From positions 124,001 through 188,000 of the forward strand of contig NZ_JHZE01000008.1 in the NCBI RefSeq assembly GCF_000621085.1: a DNA stretch of 64,000 nucleotides, given 5' to 3'. Positions within the stretch are counted from its first letter, which is position 1. The number at the start of each line of letters is the position of its first letter. The notes beneath the pieces were generated by a model. It made no database searches. It was not told where the DNA came from and worked only from the letters and a program-made list of their open reading frames with translations. This DNA is from Mycoplasmopsis gallinarum DSM 19816 (GTDB lineage Bacteria; Bacillota_I; Bacilli_A; Mycoplasmatales; Metamycoplasmataceae). Both the position numbers and the translations under genes were made by a program. Positions 17,075 to 27,297 of this stretch are shown here, one piece after another.

Positions 17075-18050
17075 AGCCTAAAATTTTGTTTTTGATTTCC
17101 AAAAAAACTTCCTTATTTTTTTCAAAAAAATCTTTTAAATTTTTCTTTCCTTGTGCAATATTTTTATCCCCATAAGAATATCATGAGCCTTTTTTACTTA
17201 AAATTCCTTTTTCACAAGCCATTTCAATTAATTCTCCAATAGAATCGACACCTTTACCAAAAATAATTTCTGTTGTAAAAGTTTTATATGGTGGGGCGAG
17301 TTTATTTTTTACTATTTTGATTTTGATTTCGTTTCCTGTAATATCCTTTCCTTCAGCAATAGAAGTTGTTTTTCTAACTTCTAAACGAATTGATGAATAA
17401 AATTTAAGCGCTCTACCTCCCGTTGTTGTTTCTGGATTGCCAAATAAAATCCCTATTTTCTCCCTAATTTGATTCACAAAAATTATAGTTGTGCCGTTTT
17501 TATTTAAATTTCCCGTAATTTTTCTCAAAGCTTTAGACATTAATCTAGCCTGTAAACCAATTGTCTGATCGTGCATATCGCCATTTAATTCTGCTTCAGG
17601 AACTAGTGCAGCAACACTATCAACCACAATCAAATCAATAGATTTAGACTTAACTAATAAATCTACAATTTCTAATGCTTGTTCCCCACTATCTGGTTGA
17701 CTTAAAATTAATGAATCTAATTCAACACCTAAATTTTTGGCATAAATAGGATCAATTGAATGTTCAGCATCAATATAAGCCGCAACACCACCTTTTTTTT
17801 GAACTTCAGCAATTGCATGTAAACATAAAGTAGTTTTTCCACTACTTTCTGGACCATAAATTTCAATAATTCTTCCTTTTGGATATCCGCCAATGCCCAA
17901 TGCATTATCTAAAAGATATGAACCAGAATTAAAAGTTTCTATGCTCATATCAATATTATTTTCATCAAACAACATAATTGCTTCATCACCAAATTTTTTA
18001 GTAATTTCATTTAATGTTTGTTTTATCTCTTTACTTGTTATTTTTGTCAT
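17073..18050 (-). CDS. recA: Recombinase RecA
   Basis: DNA strand-exchange and SOS co-protease ATPase, 325 residues. Walker [10 protein letters not shown] is at residues 66-74; the [12 protein letters not shown] Walker B and the [12 protein letters not shown]2-adjacent block are present. I chose the ATG at 18050 over a TTG 12 bases upstream because GGAAGG, directly overlapping that TTG, is a ribosome binding site correctly spaced for the ATG. The gene runs past an in-frame TGA (Trp) at 17181-17183 into a lysine-rich tail. It is monocistronic. A TATAAC at 18072-18077 on the minus strand may be its -10. Confidence 0.97.
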
Positions 18051-18110
18051 TTTACCTTCCAATTTTTAATTGTTATAATTCAATTAAAAGACTCCAAAAA
18101 AGAAAAAAAT

Positions 18111-18130
18111 AAAAAAAGATAGCTTTTTTT
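18111..18130. other. A/T-rich hairpin in the recA-lipoprotein divergent spacer
   Basis: An 8-bp stem of A7G pairing with CT7 around an ATAG loop, in the 194-base spacer between recA (minus) and the lipoprotein gene (plus). It resembles a terminator core, but no gene end is nearby on either strand, so its role is unclear. Confidence 0.4.
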
Positions 18131-18139
18131 CAATTACAT

Positions 18140-18145
18140 TATAAT
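18140..18145 (+). promoter_or_regulatory. Probable -10 element for the 878-aa lipoprotein gene
   Basis: TATAAT about 100 bases upstream of the ATG, in the spacer divergent from recA. This would leave an A/T-rich 5' UTR of about 90 bases, in which I see no clear structure. Confidence 0.45.
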
Positions 18146-18244
18146 TTTTTTGAAGATTATAAACATATAAAGATATTCATTTAATAATAAATTCAAATTA
18201 AAAATTTTTAAAATTAATATAAATATTAATTGTAGAAAGAAAAA

Positions 18245-20881
18245 ATGAAGAAAAAAATACTTTCTTTTTTAGTCACTTCATCTCTATTTCCTATTATGGT
18301 TTCTACTCAATGTCAAAATGAAACTAAAAATATTCAAAAAGAAGAAGTGATAATCAATAAAGAATCTAATTCTTATGGATTTGGAATCCAACCTTCATAT
18401 TTAGAAAATATTTTTAAAAGCAATCAAAGTTTCATGAACAAAATCAATTTTTTAAATAAAACTTTAACTACTCCTTTATCTGAAACTTTGTTTAATAATG
18501 AAGAGTATTTTTTAGATATGAACAATTCAATTTTTCAAGATTGAAATACCCCTGCAAAAGATCGCAAAGCTAAATTAATTTTAATTAATCAAAATGGAAC
18601 TAAAAGTATCATTATCAATATTGAAAATTTAGGAAAAAATAATGAAACAAATCCCACGATTCATGAATATACCCCTTTATTTGATCAATGATATTGAAAT
18701 GGCGAACTATACATTCAAGGAATAGCAACTAGTAAAGATTTTGCAGTTGTTCATCAATTAGATCCATTAACTATTGCAAAAGAATTAAAGCAAAGGACTA
18801 CTTTTAGTGAACAAATTAAATTTTTACAATCATTATTTAATATTCAATTTAAAAATAATGATTTATACGATTATCACATAAGTGATTCTACTCATGCGCA
18901 TTCAAAAGAATTACACTTTGTTTTTGGGCGTAGTTTAAAAACTGATAATAATGATCCTAATAAAATCCATTGAATTTCAAATGTAATTAAAGGCCTAGAA
19001 GCAAATGAAATTTATGCAGGGGATCATGATGGAGATTGACAATCAGTTAATGAATTTAATTTAGGCCCTTTGCATTTTAATTTAACTCTTAAAGAAAAAG
19101 GTAAATCACTAATTAGTGATGATTTCTTAGAATTATTGCAAAGAGAAGCACATAAATATGATGGTGAAGAAAAAACTATTCATTTACTAAATGTTTTAAA
19201 TCAATATATAACTATTGAAGGCATTGAAAATTATAATCCCACTGAATTTAAAATAATATTCGATTTAGATTCAAGTCACTCACATGGTTCTGGAAATGCT
19301 CATATGTATATTCAATATTTAGATTTAAGCAGTAATGATCCACAATTAAAAGGATTTAGTTTTCCAATCAATGGATGAGGACAAAGATTTAAAGCAGGCG
19401 GAATTACTTTTAGTAAATCAGCCGGAATTTATAATGAAACCAAAACACATTCATTTCAGTCTTTAGAACAAATTCAAAGAGAAAAGGCTTTATTTACAAC
19501 CCCTTATGAATTCATTAAAGAATTAGCAAAATTGGATAATTTTAATGATCAATTAACCAAATTACAAGAGTATGTGAATGTAGAACTTGGCACAAATTGA
19601 CGTGATTTTGATTATGAAATAGACCTTAATCAATCTTTGGATAATATTCCCTATGCAAACGATATCTATGATGCGTGATTAGATTTAGAATCATCAAGTT
19701 ATGATGATGAAAAAAGCATTTTGAGCCTTAATTTTAAACGTCAAAACCGCTACACAGGAAATATTCAAGAAAATTCTGTGCAAATTAAAGGCTTTAAAAA
19801 CTTAAACACAAATAAACCAAGATATTATCAAAGTTTCTTTGATAATAAACTACAGTTAAATGGAACTTTAGATTCTTACAATAAAATGGATATTGAAACT
19901 TTCCTAGCTCAAATGAATTTTAAAGGGACTTTCGAAAAGCAAATTGCTTATTTAGAAGAAATTTTTGGTAGTTCAGATAATTTTGTAAATGAGTTGGATA
20001 AAGAAAATTATGATTATCGTTTTGATTTACAAAACGTTCTTGTTGATTCTAGTCCCTTTAATGCTTTTATGGATTTAAACTTGCAAGAAATTGATAAAAA
20101 CACGCAAAATGTTCTCAGAGTAGCAAAAATTAAATTAGTGAATTTTGAAGTTGATGGAGAAGTTTCAAACCGTTTATTTGACGATAGCAAATATTTAACT
20201 ATAGACAGTTATGTTTATCCAAATTTTGATGATGGATATGCAGCTTCAGAAGTTTTAGCTAAATTGCGTGAAACTAATAAATCTAAATTATCATTAATGG
20301 AAGCCAGAGACATTTTATATCCACTTAATATTGTCCTCACCTCCCAAGCAATTTTAGGTTCAGCAAATTATGCAGATTTAGGCGTAGTTGTCTTAACTAT
20401 CAATACTAAAAATAAATTAACCGAAGAAAGAGAAACTAACAAAATTTATATCAATAATTTTGGTAAATATACTAATGTGGCAGGAGCAATTATTAATCAA
20501 AGACCTGATGAATTAGAAAGCAATGGTTATAGAATTCTTAATTCAGTTACAGAAATTCAAAATCAATTAAATGCAATTGATGAAGATAGTGAAATAGTCG
20601 ATAAAAATAAAGCGAAGGTTACAAAATTATTTGAATTGTTAAAAGCAAATAGTTTTGTAGGAATAAAAAATCTAGAAACTCAAGAAGTATATGGTTATGA
20701 ATTAAATTGAGATAATTATGAAATTATTTTAGAAAACATTAATTATTTAGCTCAAAAAGTTTCTTGATTAGGTTCGTCTTCTGGACCACACGGTTTAGAA
20801 ATTTGACTAAAAACAACTAATAAAACCAATGCTAAAGACACTAAAAATTACCATTTTTTATTAAGTTTTGGTAATCAATAA
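18245..20881 (+). CDS. Putative lipoprotein, 878 aa, unknown function
   Basis: The N terminus is a short basic-hydrophobic signal ending in VSTQC, a workable lipobox with Cys23, so the protein is probably lipidated and exposed. I do not recognise the family. Two related histidine motifs are visible: DSTHAH near residues 214-219 with a further His at 224, and DSSHSH near 342-347 with a later His at 353. These suggest a duplicated metal- or ligand-binding unit. The C-terminal half (about residues 490-878) looks mixed alpha/beta. UGA codons read as Trp throughout. It is monocistronic, flanked by recA on the other strand and a terminator. Confidence 0.8.
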
Positions 20882-20887
20882 AAAAAG

Positions 20888-20922
20888 AAAATTCTGTTTT
20901 TAAAAAGCAGAATTTTTTATTT
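20888..20922 (+). terminator. Terminator after the 878-aa lipoprotein
   Basis: A 9-bp stem (20888-20896 with 20908-20916) followed by T-rich sequence, just after the stop codon. Confidence 0.85.
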
Positions 20923-20964
20923 AAAAAAGTTAAAGATTTTATTTTCAAAAATGACGCTATGCTT

Positions 20965-20970
20965 TATAAT
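20965..20970 (+). promoter_or_regulatory. Probable -10 of the S10 operon promoter
   Basis: TATAAT lies 110 bases upstream of rpsJ, with a weak TTTTCA at 20942-20947 spaced 17 bases upstream. It is the only good promoter between the preceding terminator and rpsJ, so it should drive the ribosomal protein operon. Confidence 0.65.
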
Positions 20971-20985
20971 AAAAAAGCATTTTGC

Positions 20986-21051
20986 ATTAATACGAGGTTG
21001 TTAGCACACCAAAAAGAGTTGTTGAGGGTGCGTTAAGTAATTTGTATTAAT
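20986..21051 (+). promoter_or_regulatory. Structured leader of the S10 operon
   Basis: A perfect 8-bp helix (20986-20993 with 21044-21051) encloses an inner helix of GCAC (21004-21007) with GTGC (21028-21031), flanked by TTA/TTAA pairing. The leader lies between the promoter and the rpsJ ribosome binding site, where ribosomal protein autoregulatory elements occur in other bacteria. No ligand can be named from sequence. Confidence 0.55.
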
Positions 21052-21080
21052 TAATTCGTTAATGAAACAAGGAGACAACA

Positions 21081-21392
21081 ATGAGTAAATTAAATATCAA
21101 AGTTTTAAGTTTTGAAAGCTCTCTTGTTGACTTTGCAGCTAAAAAAATTATTGAATTAGCTGACAAAGAAAATGTTGCTTACAGTGGACCAGTTCCATTG
21201 CCAACAAAAAGAGAAGTTATCACAATCTTAAGATCAGTTCACATTAATAAAAAATCACGTGAACAATTTGAATCAAGAACTTACCAAAGATTAATTGTGT
21301 TAAAAAATCCAAGCGATAAATTAATTGATGGAATTAAAAGATTTGAATTACCAGCTGGAGTTGAATTAAAAATTTCAGCAGTTAAACAATAA
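21081..21392 (+). CDS. rpsJ: 30S ribosomal protein S10
   Basis: First gene of the S10 operon; 103 residues, the normal length. Family blocks SGPVPLPTKRE, SREQFE and KRFELPAGVE-type C terminus are intact. S10 sits in the 30S head and also partners NusB in antitermination. A strong AAGGAGA ribosome binding site precedes the ATG, downstream of a structured leader. A 72-base structured spacer separates it from rplC. Confidence 0.97.
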   Translation: MSKLNIKVLSFESSLVDFAAKKIIELADKENVAYSGPVPLPTKREVITILRSVHINKKSREQFESRTYQRLIVLKNPSDKLIDGIKRFELPAGVELKISAVKQ

Positions 21393-21394
21393 AA

Positions 21395-21450
21395 ACCGAC
21401 TTGATAAAAGCAAGCGACGGTCTTCACCAATTTAATTTTAAATGTGAAGA
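21395..21450 (+). promoter_or_regulatory. Two hairpins in the rpsJ-rplC spacer
   Basis: Hairpin 1 pairs ACCG (21395-21398) with CGGT (21418-21421) and CTTG (21400-21403) with CAAG (21411-21414). Hairpin 2 pairs 21421-21427 with 21444-21450 (7 bp), ending 3 bases before the rplC ribosome binding site at 21453-21458. They share base 21421, so both cannot form fully. A translational control or processing role is inferred. Confidence 0.45.
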
Positions 21451-21464
21451 GATAGGAGAAAAAA

Positions 21465-22262
21465 ATGAAAGGACTTTTAGGACGTAAAGTTGGGATGACT
21501 CAAATTTACAGTGAATTAGGAAAAATTATTCCAGTTACTGTGATTGAAGTGCAACCAAACGTAGTTACTAAAGTTATTACTTCAGCAGACAAGCAAGGAT
21601 ATACTGCTTTACAATTAGCTGTTGGAGATGTAAAAGAAAGCAGAAGCAACAAACCTGAAAAAGGTCACTTTGCTAAAGCTAATACTGGCGTAAAACAATT
21701 TGTTAAAGAAATTCGTAATATGTCAGGTTATGAATTAGGACAATCAATTAATGTTGATTTATTCAAAGCTGGTGAATTAGTTGATGTTACTGGAACTTCA
21801 AAAGGAAAAGGTTTCGCCGGAACAATCAAAAGATGAAATCAACACATTGGTCCTAAATCACACGGTGGTGGTGGTGGTAGCCAACCAATTAGACAAACTG
21901 GTTCTTTAGGGGACATTAGTGGTAACCGTGTATTCAAAGGTATGACAATGCCTGGTCACTTAGGACACGAACAAGTGACAGTTCAAAATTTAGAAATTGT
22001 TAAAGTTGATAATGTTAACAATTTATTATTAGTTAAAGGTTCAATTCCAGGACCAAATAAATCTTATGTTGTTATCAAAGAAGCTGTTAAAGGTTTAGCA
22101 GTAAGAGAAGCTGTTAAATTAGTTGATGTTAAAGAAGTGTTAAAAATGAATGAATTAGTTGAAAAAGCTAAAAAATACAACATTGAAGTTACTGTTGGTA
22201 TGCACTCAAGTGATTTAGAACCTCTTATTTTAGCTGCTGAAGCAGAAGCACACAAAAATTAA
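21465..22262 (+). CDS. rplC: 50S ribosomal protein L3
   Basis: L3, 265 residues, nucleates 50S assembly near the peptidyl transferase centre. It begins [15 protein letters not shown] and contains the [25 protein letters not shown]-type loop region; the Trp there is the TGA at 21834-21836. At 265 residues it is longer than the common length of about 210; the extra residues are in the C-terminal helix region. A TAGGAG ribosome binding site follows the spacer hairpin. Confidence 0.97.
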
Positions 22263-22280
22263 TATATTTAAGGAGAAATA

Positions 22281-23048
22281 ATGGCTGACGTTAAAAAAAC
22301 TACAAAAGCTAAATCAACTGAAGAGAAAAAAGCACCAGTTGCAAAAAAAGCTCCTGTGAAAAAAGCTGCTGCTCCAAAAGAAACAGTTAAAAAAGAAGTT
22401 GCTAAACCAGCAAAAGTAACAAACACTAAAAAAGACTTTAACAAAGATTTAACCTTAAATTTTGATAACAAAAACTTGCCAAATGTTTTTGCTTCAGAAA
22501 AAATTTACGAACAAGCAATTTTTGACAGTATTCTTTCAGAAAGAGCTTCAAGACGTCAAGGAACTCACTCAGTAAAAAGTCGTGCTGAAGTTAGAGGTGG
22601 CGGTAAAAAACCTTGAAGACAAAAAGGAACAGGACGTGCTCGTGCTGGTTCAACCAGATCTCCAATTTGAGTTGGTGGTGGTAGAGCATTTGGGCCTACA
22701 CCTGAAAGAAATTACGAATTAAAAGTAAATAGAAAAGTTAAAAAACTTGCATTTATTTCAGCTTTAACATTATTAGCACAAAGTAAAGCTGTTGTAGTTG
22801 ATGATTTAAAATTAAATAAAATTTCAACTAAAGAAGCTATTCAAAAATTAAATGAATTAAATGTAACACATTTAAAACACATTTTAGTAGTTTCAAATGA
22901 TGAATTAGTGCAAAAATCATTAAATAATGTACCTAATGTAGTTGTAGTAAGACCTAATTCTGTATTAGTAGAACAATTGGTGTGAGCTGATGTTTTAGTT
23001 CTTTCAAATGAAGGTCTTGAAGTGTTTAAAGTGAGAGGAGAAAAATAA
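22281..23048 (+). CDS. rplD: 50S ribosomal protein L4 with basic N-terminal extension
   Basis: L4 lines the peptide exit tunnel. The core starts near residue 58, with the [23 protein letters not shown] loop region following. The first 55 or so residues are a Lys/Ala/Pro-rich low-complexity extension absent from typical L4, which gives 255 residues in place of about 205. The extended start has a good AAGGAG ribosome binding site, so it is probably real. The stop overlaps the rplW start by one base (TAATG). Confidence 0.96.
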
Positions 23049-23512
23049 TGGAATTAACAAGAGTAATTCATAAACCTATTCTTACTGAAAAAACTAATTT
23101 ACTTCAAGGTCAAAATACTTATACATTTGAAGTTGATTATGCTGCTAATAAATATCAAATTAAAAATGCAGTTGAATTTATTTTTCAAGTAAAAGTTGAA
23201 GCAGTTAATACAATTAAAGTAGATAAAAAGGCAAAAAGATTAGGTCGTTTCAATGGATTTACCAATCGTTATAAAAAAGCAATGGTAACCTTAAAAGATG
23301 GATATGTAATTAATTTCTATCCAAATGAAGAAGAAAACAAAGCCCAAGTTGAAGCTGAAAAAGAAGCTAAGGCTAAAGAAGAAAAAGCTAAAAACTTAGC
23401 TAAAGAAGCTCAATTAGAAGCTAAATTAAGTGCTAAAAAAGCAAAAAGTGCTACTAAAACTTCAACTAAAACAGTTAGAAAAACTGTAGCAAGAAGTGGC
23501 AAAGAAGCATAA
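23048..23512 (+). CDS. rplW: 50S ribosomal protein L23 with charged C-terminal extension
   Basis: L23 forms the chaperone and SRP docking site at the tunnel exit. The core spans about residues 1-95 (HKPILTEKTN near the start, then the RRLGRFNG-like and YKKAMVTL blocks). About 58 extra residues follow, rich in Lys, Ala and Glu and probably a single helix, for 154 residues in total against about 95-100 normally. It is coupled to rplD by a TAATG overlap. Confidence 0.96.
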   Translation: MELTRVIHKPILTEKTNLLQGQNTYTFEVDYAANKYQIKNAVEFIFQVKVEAVNTIKVDKKAKRLGRFNGFTNRYKKAMVTLKDGYVINFYPNEEENKAQVEAEKEAKAKEEKAKNLAKEAQLEAKLSAKKAKSATKTSTKTVRKTVARSGKEA

Positions 23513-23517
23513 TTTAA

Positions 23518-23574
23518 GAGGTTTAAAATTGTTGCTTAAAAGACAAATACCTCGATTATTTTTAAGCAAAGGAG
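23518..23574 (+). promoter_or_regulatory. Hairpin/possible pseudoknot at the rplB ribosome binding site
   Basis: A perfect 10-bp stem (23532-23541 with 23560-23569) ends one base before the AGGAG ribosome binding site (23570-23574). Its 18-base loop contains ACCTC (23549-23553), complementary to GAGGT at 23518-23522 upstream of the stem; pairing both would make an H-type pseudoknot. The position suggests control of L2 translation. Confidence 0.5.
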
Positions 23575-23583
23575 AAAATAGAC

Positions 23584-24429
23584 ATGGCAGTTAAATACTA
23601 TAAGCCAACTACCAATGGTCGCCGTAATATGTCTAGTCTCGACTATAATGCTAATTTAAGCGGACACAAACCAGAAAAATCATTATTAGTAATTTTAAAA
23701 AATAATGCTGGTCGTAACAACCAAGGTAAAATTACTGTAAGACATCATGGTGGTCGGGTAAAGAGATTTTACAGACTTATTGACTTTAAAAGAAATAAAG
23801 ACAACATTCCTGCTGTTGTTAAAACTATCGAATATGATCCAAACCGTTCAGCAAATATTTCATTAGTTGCTTATGCAGACGGAGAAAAAAGATATATTTT
23901 AGCACCAGAAGGACTTCAATTAGGACAAGTAGTTATGTCTGGAACAGATGTTGATATTTTAGTAGGTAACACATTACCTCTTGCAAACATCCCAGAAGGT
24001 ACATTTGTTCACAATATTGAAATGCAACCAGGAGCAGGTGGTATCATTGCTCGTTCAGCAGGTACAAGTGCTCAACTTTTAGGTAAAGATGAAGACGGAA
24101 AATATGTTGTATTACGTCTTAAATCAGGAGAAATGCGTAGAATTTTAGCTCGTTGTCGTGCTACTATTGGTACAGTAGGAAACAGCGAACATTCACTTGT
24201 TAATTTAGGTAAAGCAGGTAGAAATAGACACTTAGGTGTTCGTCCTACAGTTCGTGGTTCTGTAATGAACCCTGTAGATCACCCACATGGTGGTGGTGAA
24301 GGTAAACAACCAGTTGGACGTAAAGCTCCACTTACTCCATGAGGTAAAAAAGCTCTTGGTGTTAAAACTAGAAAAACTAAAAAATCTTCAAACAAATTAA
24401 TTATTAGAAGAAGAAAGGATGCTAAATAA
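23584..24429 (+). CDS. rplB: 50S ribosomal protein L2
   Basis: L2, 281 residues, normal length; needed for subunit association and peptidyl transfer. The C-terminal block [15 protein letters not shown] carries the conserved histidine region, followed by a TGA-encoded Trp (24340-24342) in the expected TPWGK motif. It lies behind a hairpin-flanked ribosome binding site and is coupled to rpsS by a one-base TAATG overlap. Confidence 0.98.
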
Positions 24430-24704
24430 TGGCACGTAGTCTTAAAAAAGGTCCATTTGCCGATGAACATTTACTTAAAAAAGTAGATGCTATTGTTGAA
24501 GGCAAAGCTAAAAAAGCACCTATTAAAACCTGATCAAGACGTTCAACCATCTTCCCATCATTTATTGGTTTAACATTCCAAGTGCACAATGGTAATAAAT
24601 TTATTGATGTTTATGTAACAGATGAAATGGTTGGTCACAAATTAGGAGAATTTGCTCCAACTAGAACATTTAGTGGTCACGGTGCTGACAAAGGTAAAAA
24701 ATAA
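24429..24704 (+). CDS. rpsS: 30S ribosomal protein S19
   Basis: S19, 91 residues, in the 30S head. [10 protein letters not shown] start, the KTWSRRSTI block (Trp by TGA) and [13 protein letters not shown] are all present. One-base overlaps link it to rplB upstream and rplV downstream. Confidence 0.97.
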
Positions 24705-25042
24705 TGCAACAAGCAAAAGCACACGTTAAAATGCAAAGAGTAAGTGCAAGAAAAGCAAGATTAGTTGCTGATATGTTCAGAGGTCTTGATGTAAATGAAG
24801 CACTTGGTATCTTAGCTAACACAAACAAAAAATCATCAATTTTATTTATTAAATTATTAAATTCAGCCATTGCTAATGCAACCAATAATCACGGAATGGA
24901 CGCATCAAAATTATTTGTAAAAGAAGTTTTAGTTAATGAAGGTCCAACACTTAAAAGATATCAACCTCGTTCTCAAGGGAGAGCATATTCAATTTTAAAA
25001 CGTACATCACACTTATCAATTACATTAGAGGAAAGAGCATAA
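24704..25042 (+). CDS. rplV: 50S ribosomal protein L22
   Basis: L22, 112 residues, lines the exit tunnel. It shows the RVSARKARLVADMFRG block and the PRSQGRAY beta-hairpin region near residues 86-95. Typical length; coupled to rpsS by TAATG. Confidence 0.97.
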   Translation: MQQAKAHVKMQRVSARKARLVADMFRGLDVNEALGILANTNKKSSILFIKLLNSAIANATNNHGMDASKLFVKEVLVNEGPTLKRYQPRSQGRAYSILKRTSHLSITLEERA

Positions 25043-25043
25043 T

Positions 25044-25718
25044 ATGGGACAAAAGGTTAATCCAAATGGTTTCCGTTACGGAATTACCAAAAATCACAAT
25101 ACAGTTTGATTTTCAGAAAAAGCAAACTTTGGACAATTATTAGTTCAAGATGCATTAATCTACAAATTCTTTGATAAATTAGTACGTAAATATCAAATTG
25201 GACAAGTGGAAATTAAAAGAAATGCTAACGGAAAAATTAATGTTTACTTACATAGTGCAAGCCCAGCTAAATTACTTGGTGAAAACGGAAGCAATATTCA
25301 AAAATTAAATCTTGATTTACACAAATACCTAAAAAACAAAAAAGCTGATATTAATTTACAAGTTGTTGCTCTTAAACAACCTGAATTAAATGCTCGTTTA
25401 GCAGCAGAAGCGATTGCAGTAAGATTAGAAAATCGTGAAAGTTTTAGAGCTGCTCAAAAATTCGTTATTAATGATGCTCTTAAAGCAGGAGCAAAAGGAA
25501 TTAAAACCGCTGTTTCAGGCCGTTTAAATGGTGTTGATATGGCGAGAACCGAAGGATATTCACGTGGAGAAATGAAATTACATACTTTAAGACAAGATGT
25601 TGATTTCGCTAAAGCCATTGCAAAAACCACATATGGTGCAATTGGTGTAAAAGTGTGAATTTCTAAAGGCGAAATTTTGGAAGGGGGATCAAAAGATGCT
25701 TCAACCAAAAAGAACTAA
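25044..25718 (+). CDS. rpsC: 30S ribosomal protein S3
   Basis: S3, 224 residues, at the mRNA entry pore. It starts [14 protein letters not shown], has the KH-type domain with [10 protein letters not shown], and the [19 protein letters not shown] block. The TGA at 25656-25658 is Trp (KVWISKGE). The last 23 bases overlap rplP, whose ribosome binding site GGGGG lies inside rpsC. Confidence 0.97.
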
Positions 25719-26121
25719 ATATCGTAAACCTTTCTTAGTTAATCCACTAAAAAGAAAAGCACACAAAGGAAACAAAGTTTCATTTGGTGAATTTGGTTTA
25801 CAAGCAACTAGCGCTTCAATTATTACTGCAAGACAAATTGAAGCTGCTCGTATTGCTATTACTCGTAGAATGGGTCGTGAAGGGGATGTTATTATTAGAA
25901 TTTTCCCTCACTTCCAAAAAACATCTAAACCTATTGGAGTTCGTATGGGTTCAGGAAAAGGTAGCCCAGAATTCTGATATGCTTCAGTAAAAGAAAACAC
26001 AATGATGTTTGAAGTTGCTGGAGTTAAAGAAGAAGTTGCTCGTGACGCTTTAAGATTAGGTGGTCACAAATTACCAGTTAAATGAAGAATTGTTGCTAAA
26101 GAAGAAGGAGGTCAAAACTAA
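25696..26121 (+). CDS. rplP: 50S ribosomal protein L16
   Basis: L16, 141 residues, near the A site of the 50[14 protein letters not shown] start, [17 protein letters not shown] block (Trp by TGA at 25975-25977) and a C-terminal KLPVKWRIV segment. Overlaps rpsC by 23 bases and rpmC by one. Confidence 0.97.
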
Positions 26122-26330
26122 TGAATTTTAATGAACTTAAAAATAAAAGTATTCAAGAATTAAAACAATTAGTATCTGACCTAAAAGCAGAACTTTTCAC
26201 TCTTAATTTTAAAAACTCAACAGGTTCACTTGACCAAAGTCACAAAATTAAATTAGTACGTAGAGACATTGCAAGAATTTTAACTGCTATTGCACAAAAA
26301 GAATTAGATTCACAAAAAGGAGCTAAATAA
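26121..26330 (+). CDS. rpmC: 50S ribosomal protein L29
   Basis: Small helical protein, 69 residues, beside L23 at the exit tunnel. Contains the [19 protein letters not shown] block and IARILTAI. One-base TAATG overlaps on both sides. Confidence 0.96.
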   Translation: MNFNELKNKSIQELKQLVSDLKAELFTLNFKNSTGSLDQSHKIKLVRRDIARILTAIAQKELDSQKGAK

Positions 26331-26599
26331 TGGAAAGAAAAACCGAAACTCGTAAAAGTTTACAAGGCCGTGTAATTAGAGTTCGTGGTGATAAAACCAT
26401 CTATGTAGAAGTTGAAAGATACAGCTCACATAGACTTTATGCAAAACGTTTCAAAACTACTAAACGTTTTGCAGTGCACGATGCAAACAATGAAGCTCAA
26501 GTAAATGACATCGTTACAATTATGGAAACTCGTCCTTTATCAAAAACTAAACATTTCCGTTTAGTAGAAATCAAACAAAGATTACAAGAAGGTAATTAA
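26330..26599 (+). CDS. rpsQ: 30S ribosomal protein S17
   Basis: S17, 89 residues, primary 16S binder of OB fold. [11 protein letters not shown] start region, the [15 protein letters not shown] segment and [14 protein letters not shown] block are diagnostic. Coupled to rpmC and rplN by one-base overlaps. Confidence 0.96.
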   Translation: MERKTETRKSLQGRVIRVRGDKTIYVEVERYSSHRLYAKRFKTTKRFAVHDANNEAQVNDIVTIMETRPLSKTKHFRLVEIKQRLQEGN

Positions 26600-26967
26600 T
26601 GTTATTAGAATTATCAAAATTAAATGTTGCTGATAACTCAGGTGCCAAAGAAGTTGGTTTAATTAGAGTTTTAGGCGGTAGCCGTAAAAAAACAGCAAAC
26701 ATTGGTGATGTAATTGTTTGTTCAGTTAAAAAAGCTATTCCTAATGGATTAGTAAAAGAAGGACAAGTAGTTAAGGCAGTAGTTGTAAGAAGTCGTTATG
26801 GAATCAAACGTGAAAATGGTTCACACATCAAATTTGATGACAATGCAGTAGTTATTATTAAAGAAGATGGCTCATTACGTGGAACACGGGTATTTGGCCC
26901 AGTGGCACGTGAATTACGTGATCGTGGTTATTTAAAAGTGGTTTCATTAGCACCTGAAGTTTTATAG
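26599..26967 (+). CDS. rplN: 50S ribosomal protein L14
   Basis: L14, 122 residues, the standard length, at the subunit interface. [12 protein letters not shown] start and the [16 protein letters not shown] block identify it. The start overlaps the rpsQ stop by one base. Confidence 0.98.
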   Translation: MLLELSKLNVADNSGAKEVGLIRVLGGSRKKTANIGDVIVCSVKKAIPNGLVKEGQVVKAVVVRSRYGIKRENGSHIKFDDNAVVIIKEDGSLRGTRVFGPVARELRDRGYLKVVSLAPEVL

Positions 26968-26977
26968 AAGGAATAAT

Positions 26978-27295
26978 ATGAAATTTAAAGTAAATGATGA
27001 AGTAGTAGTAATTGCAGGAGCTCACAAAGGTAGAGTTGCTAAAATTACTAAAATAGATCACGCAAATAACAAAGTGTATTTAAAAGATTTAAACATTGTG
27101 ACAAAACATGTTAAACCAAGTCAAGGTCAAGATGGTCAAATTAAGAAAATGGAAGCTCCAATTCATGCTTCAAATGTTTCAATTTTAATGAAAAAAGCAA
27201 CAAAAACTTCACCTGCTGTTTTTTCAAAACTTGGTTATAAATTACAAAACGGGAAAAAAGTAAGAATTACCCGTAAGAATGGTAAGGAATTTTAA
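26978..27295 (+). CDS. rplX: 50S ribosomal protein L24
   Basis: L24, 105 residues, an assembly initiator. KOW-type stretch [15 protein letters not shown] at the N terminus, then [17 protein letters not shown] ribosome binding site before the ATG. Confidence 0.96.
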   Translation: MKFKVNDEVVVIAGAHKGRVAKITKIDHANNKVYLKDLNIVTKHVKPSQGQDGQIKKMEAPIHASNVSILMKKATKTSPAVFSKLGYKLQNGKKVRITRKNGKEF

Positions 27296-27297
27296 TT

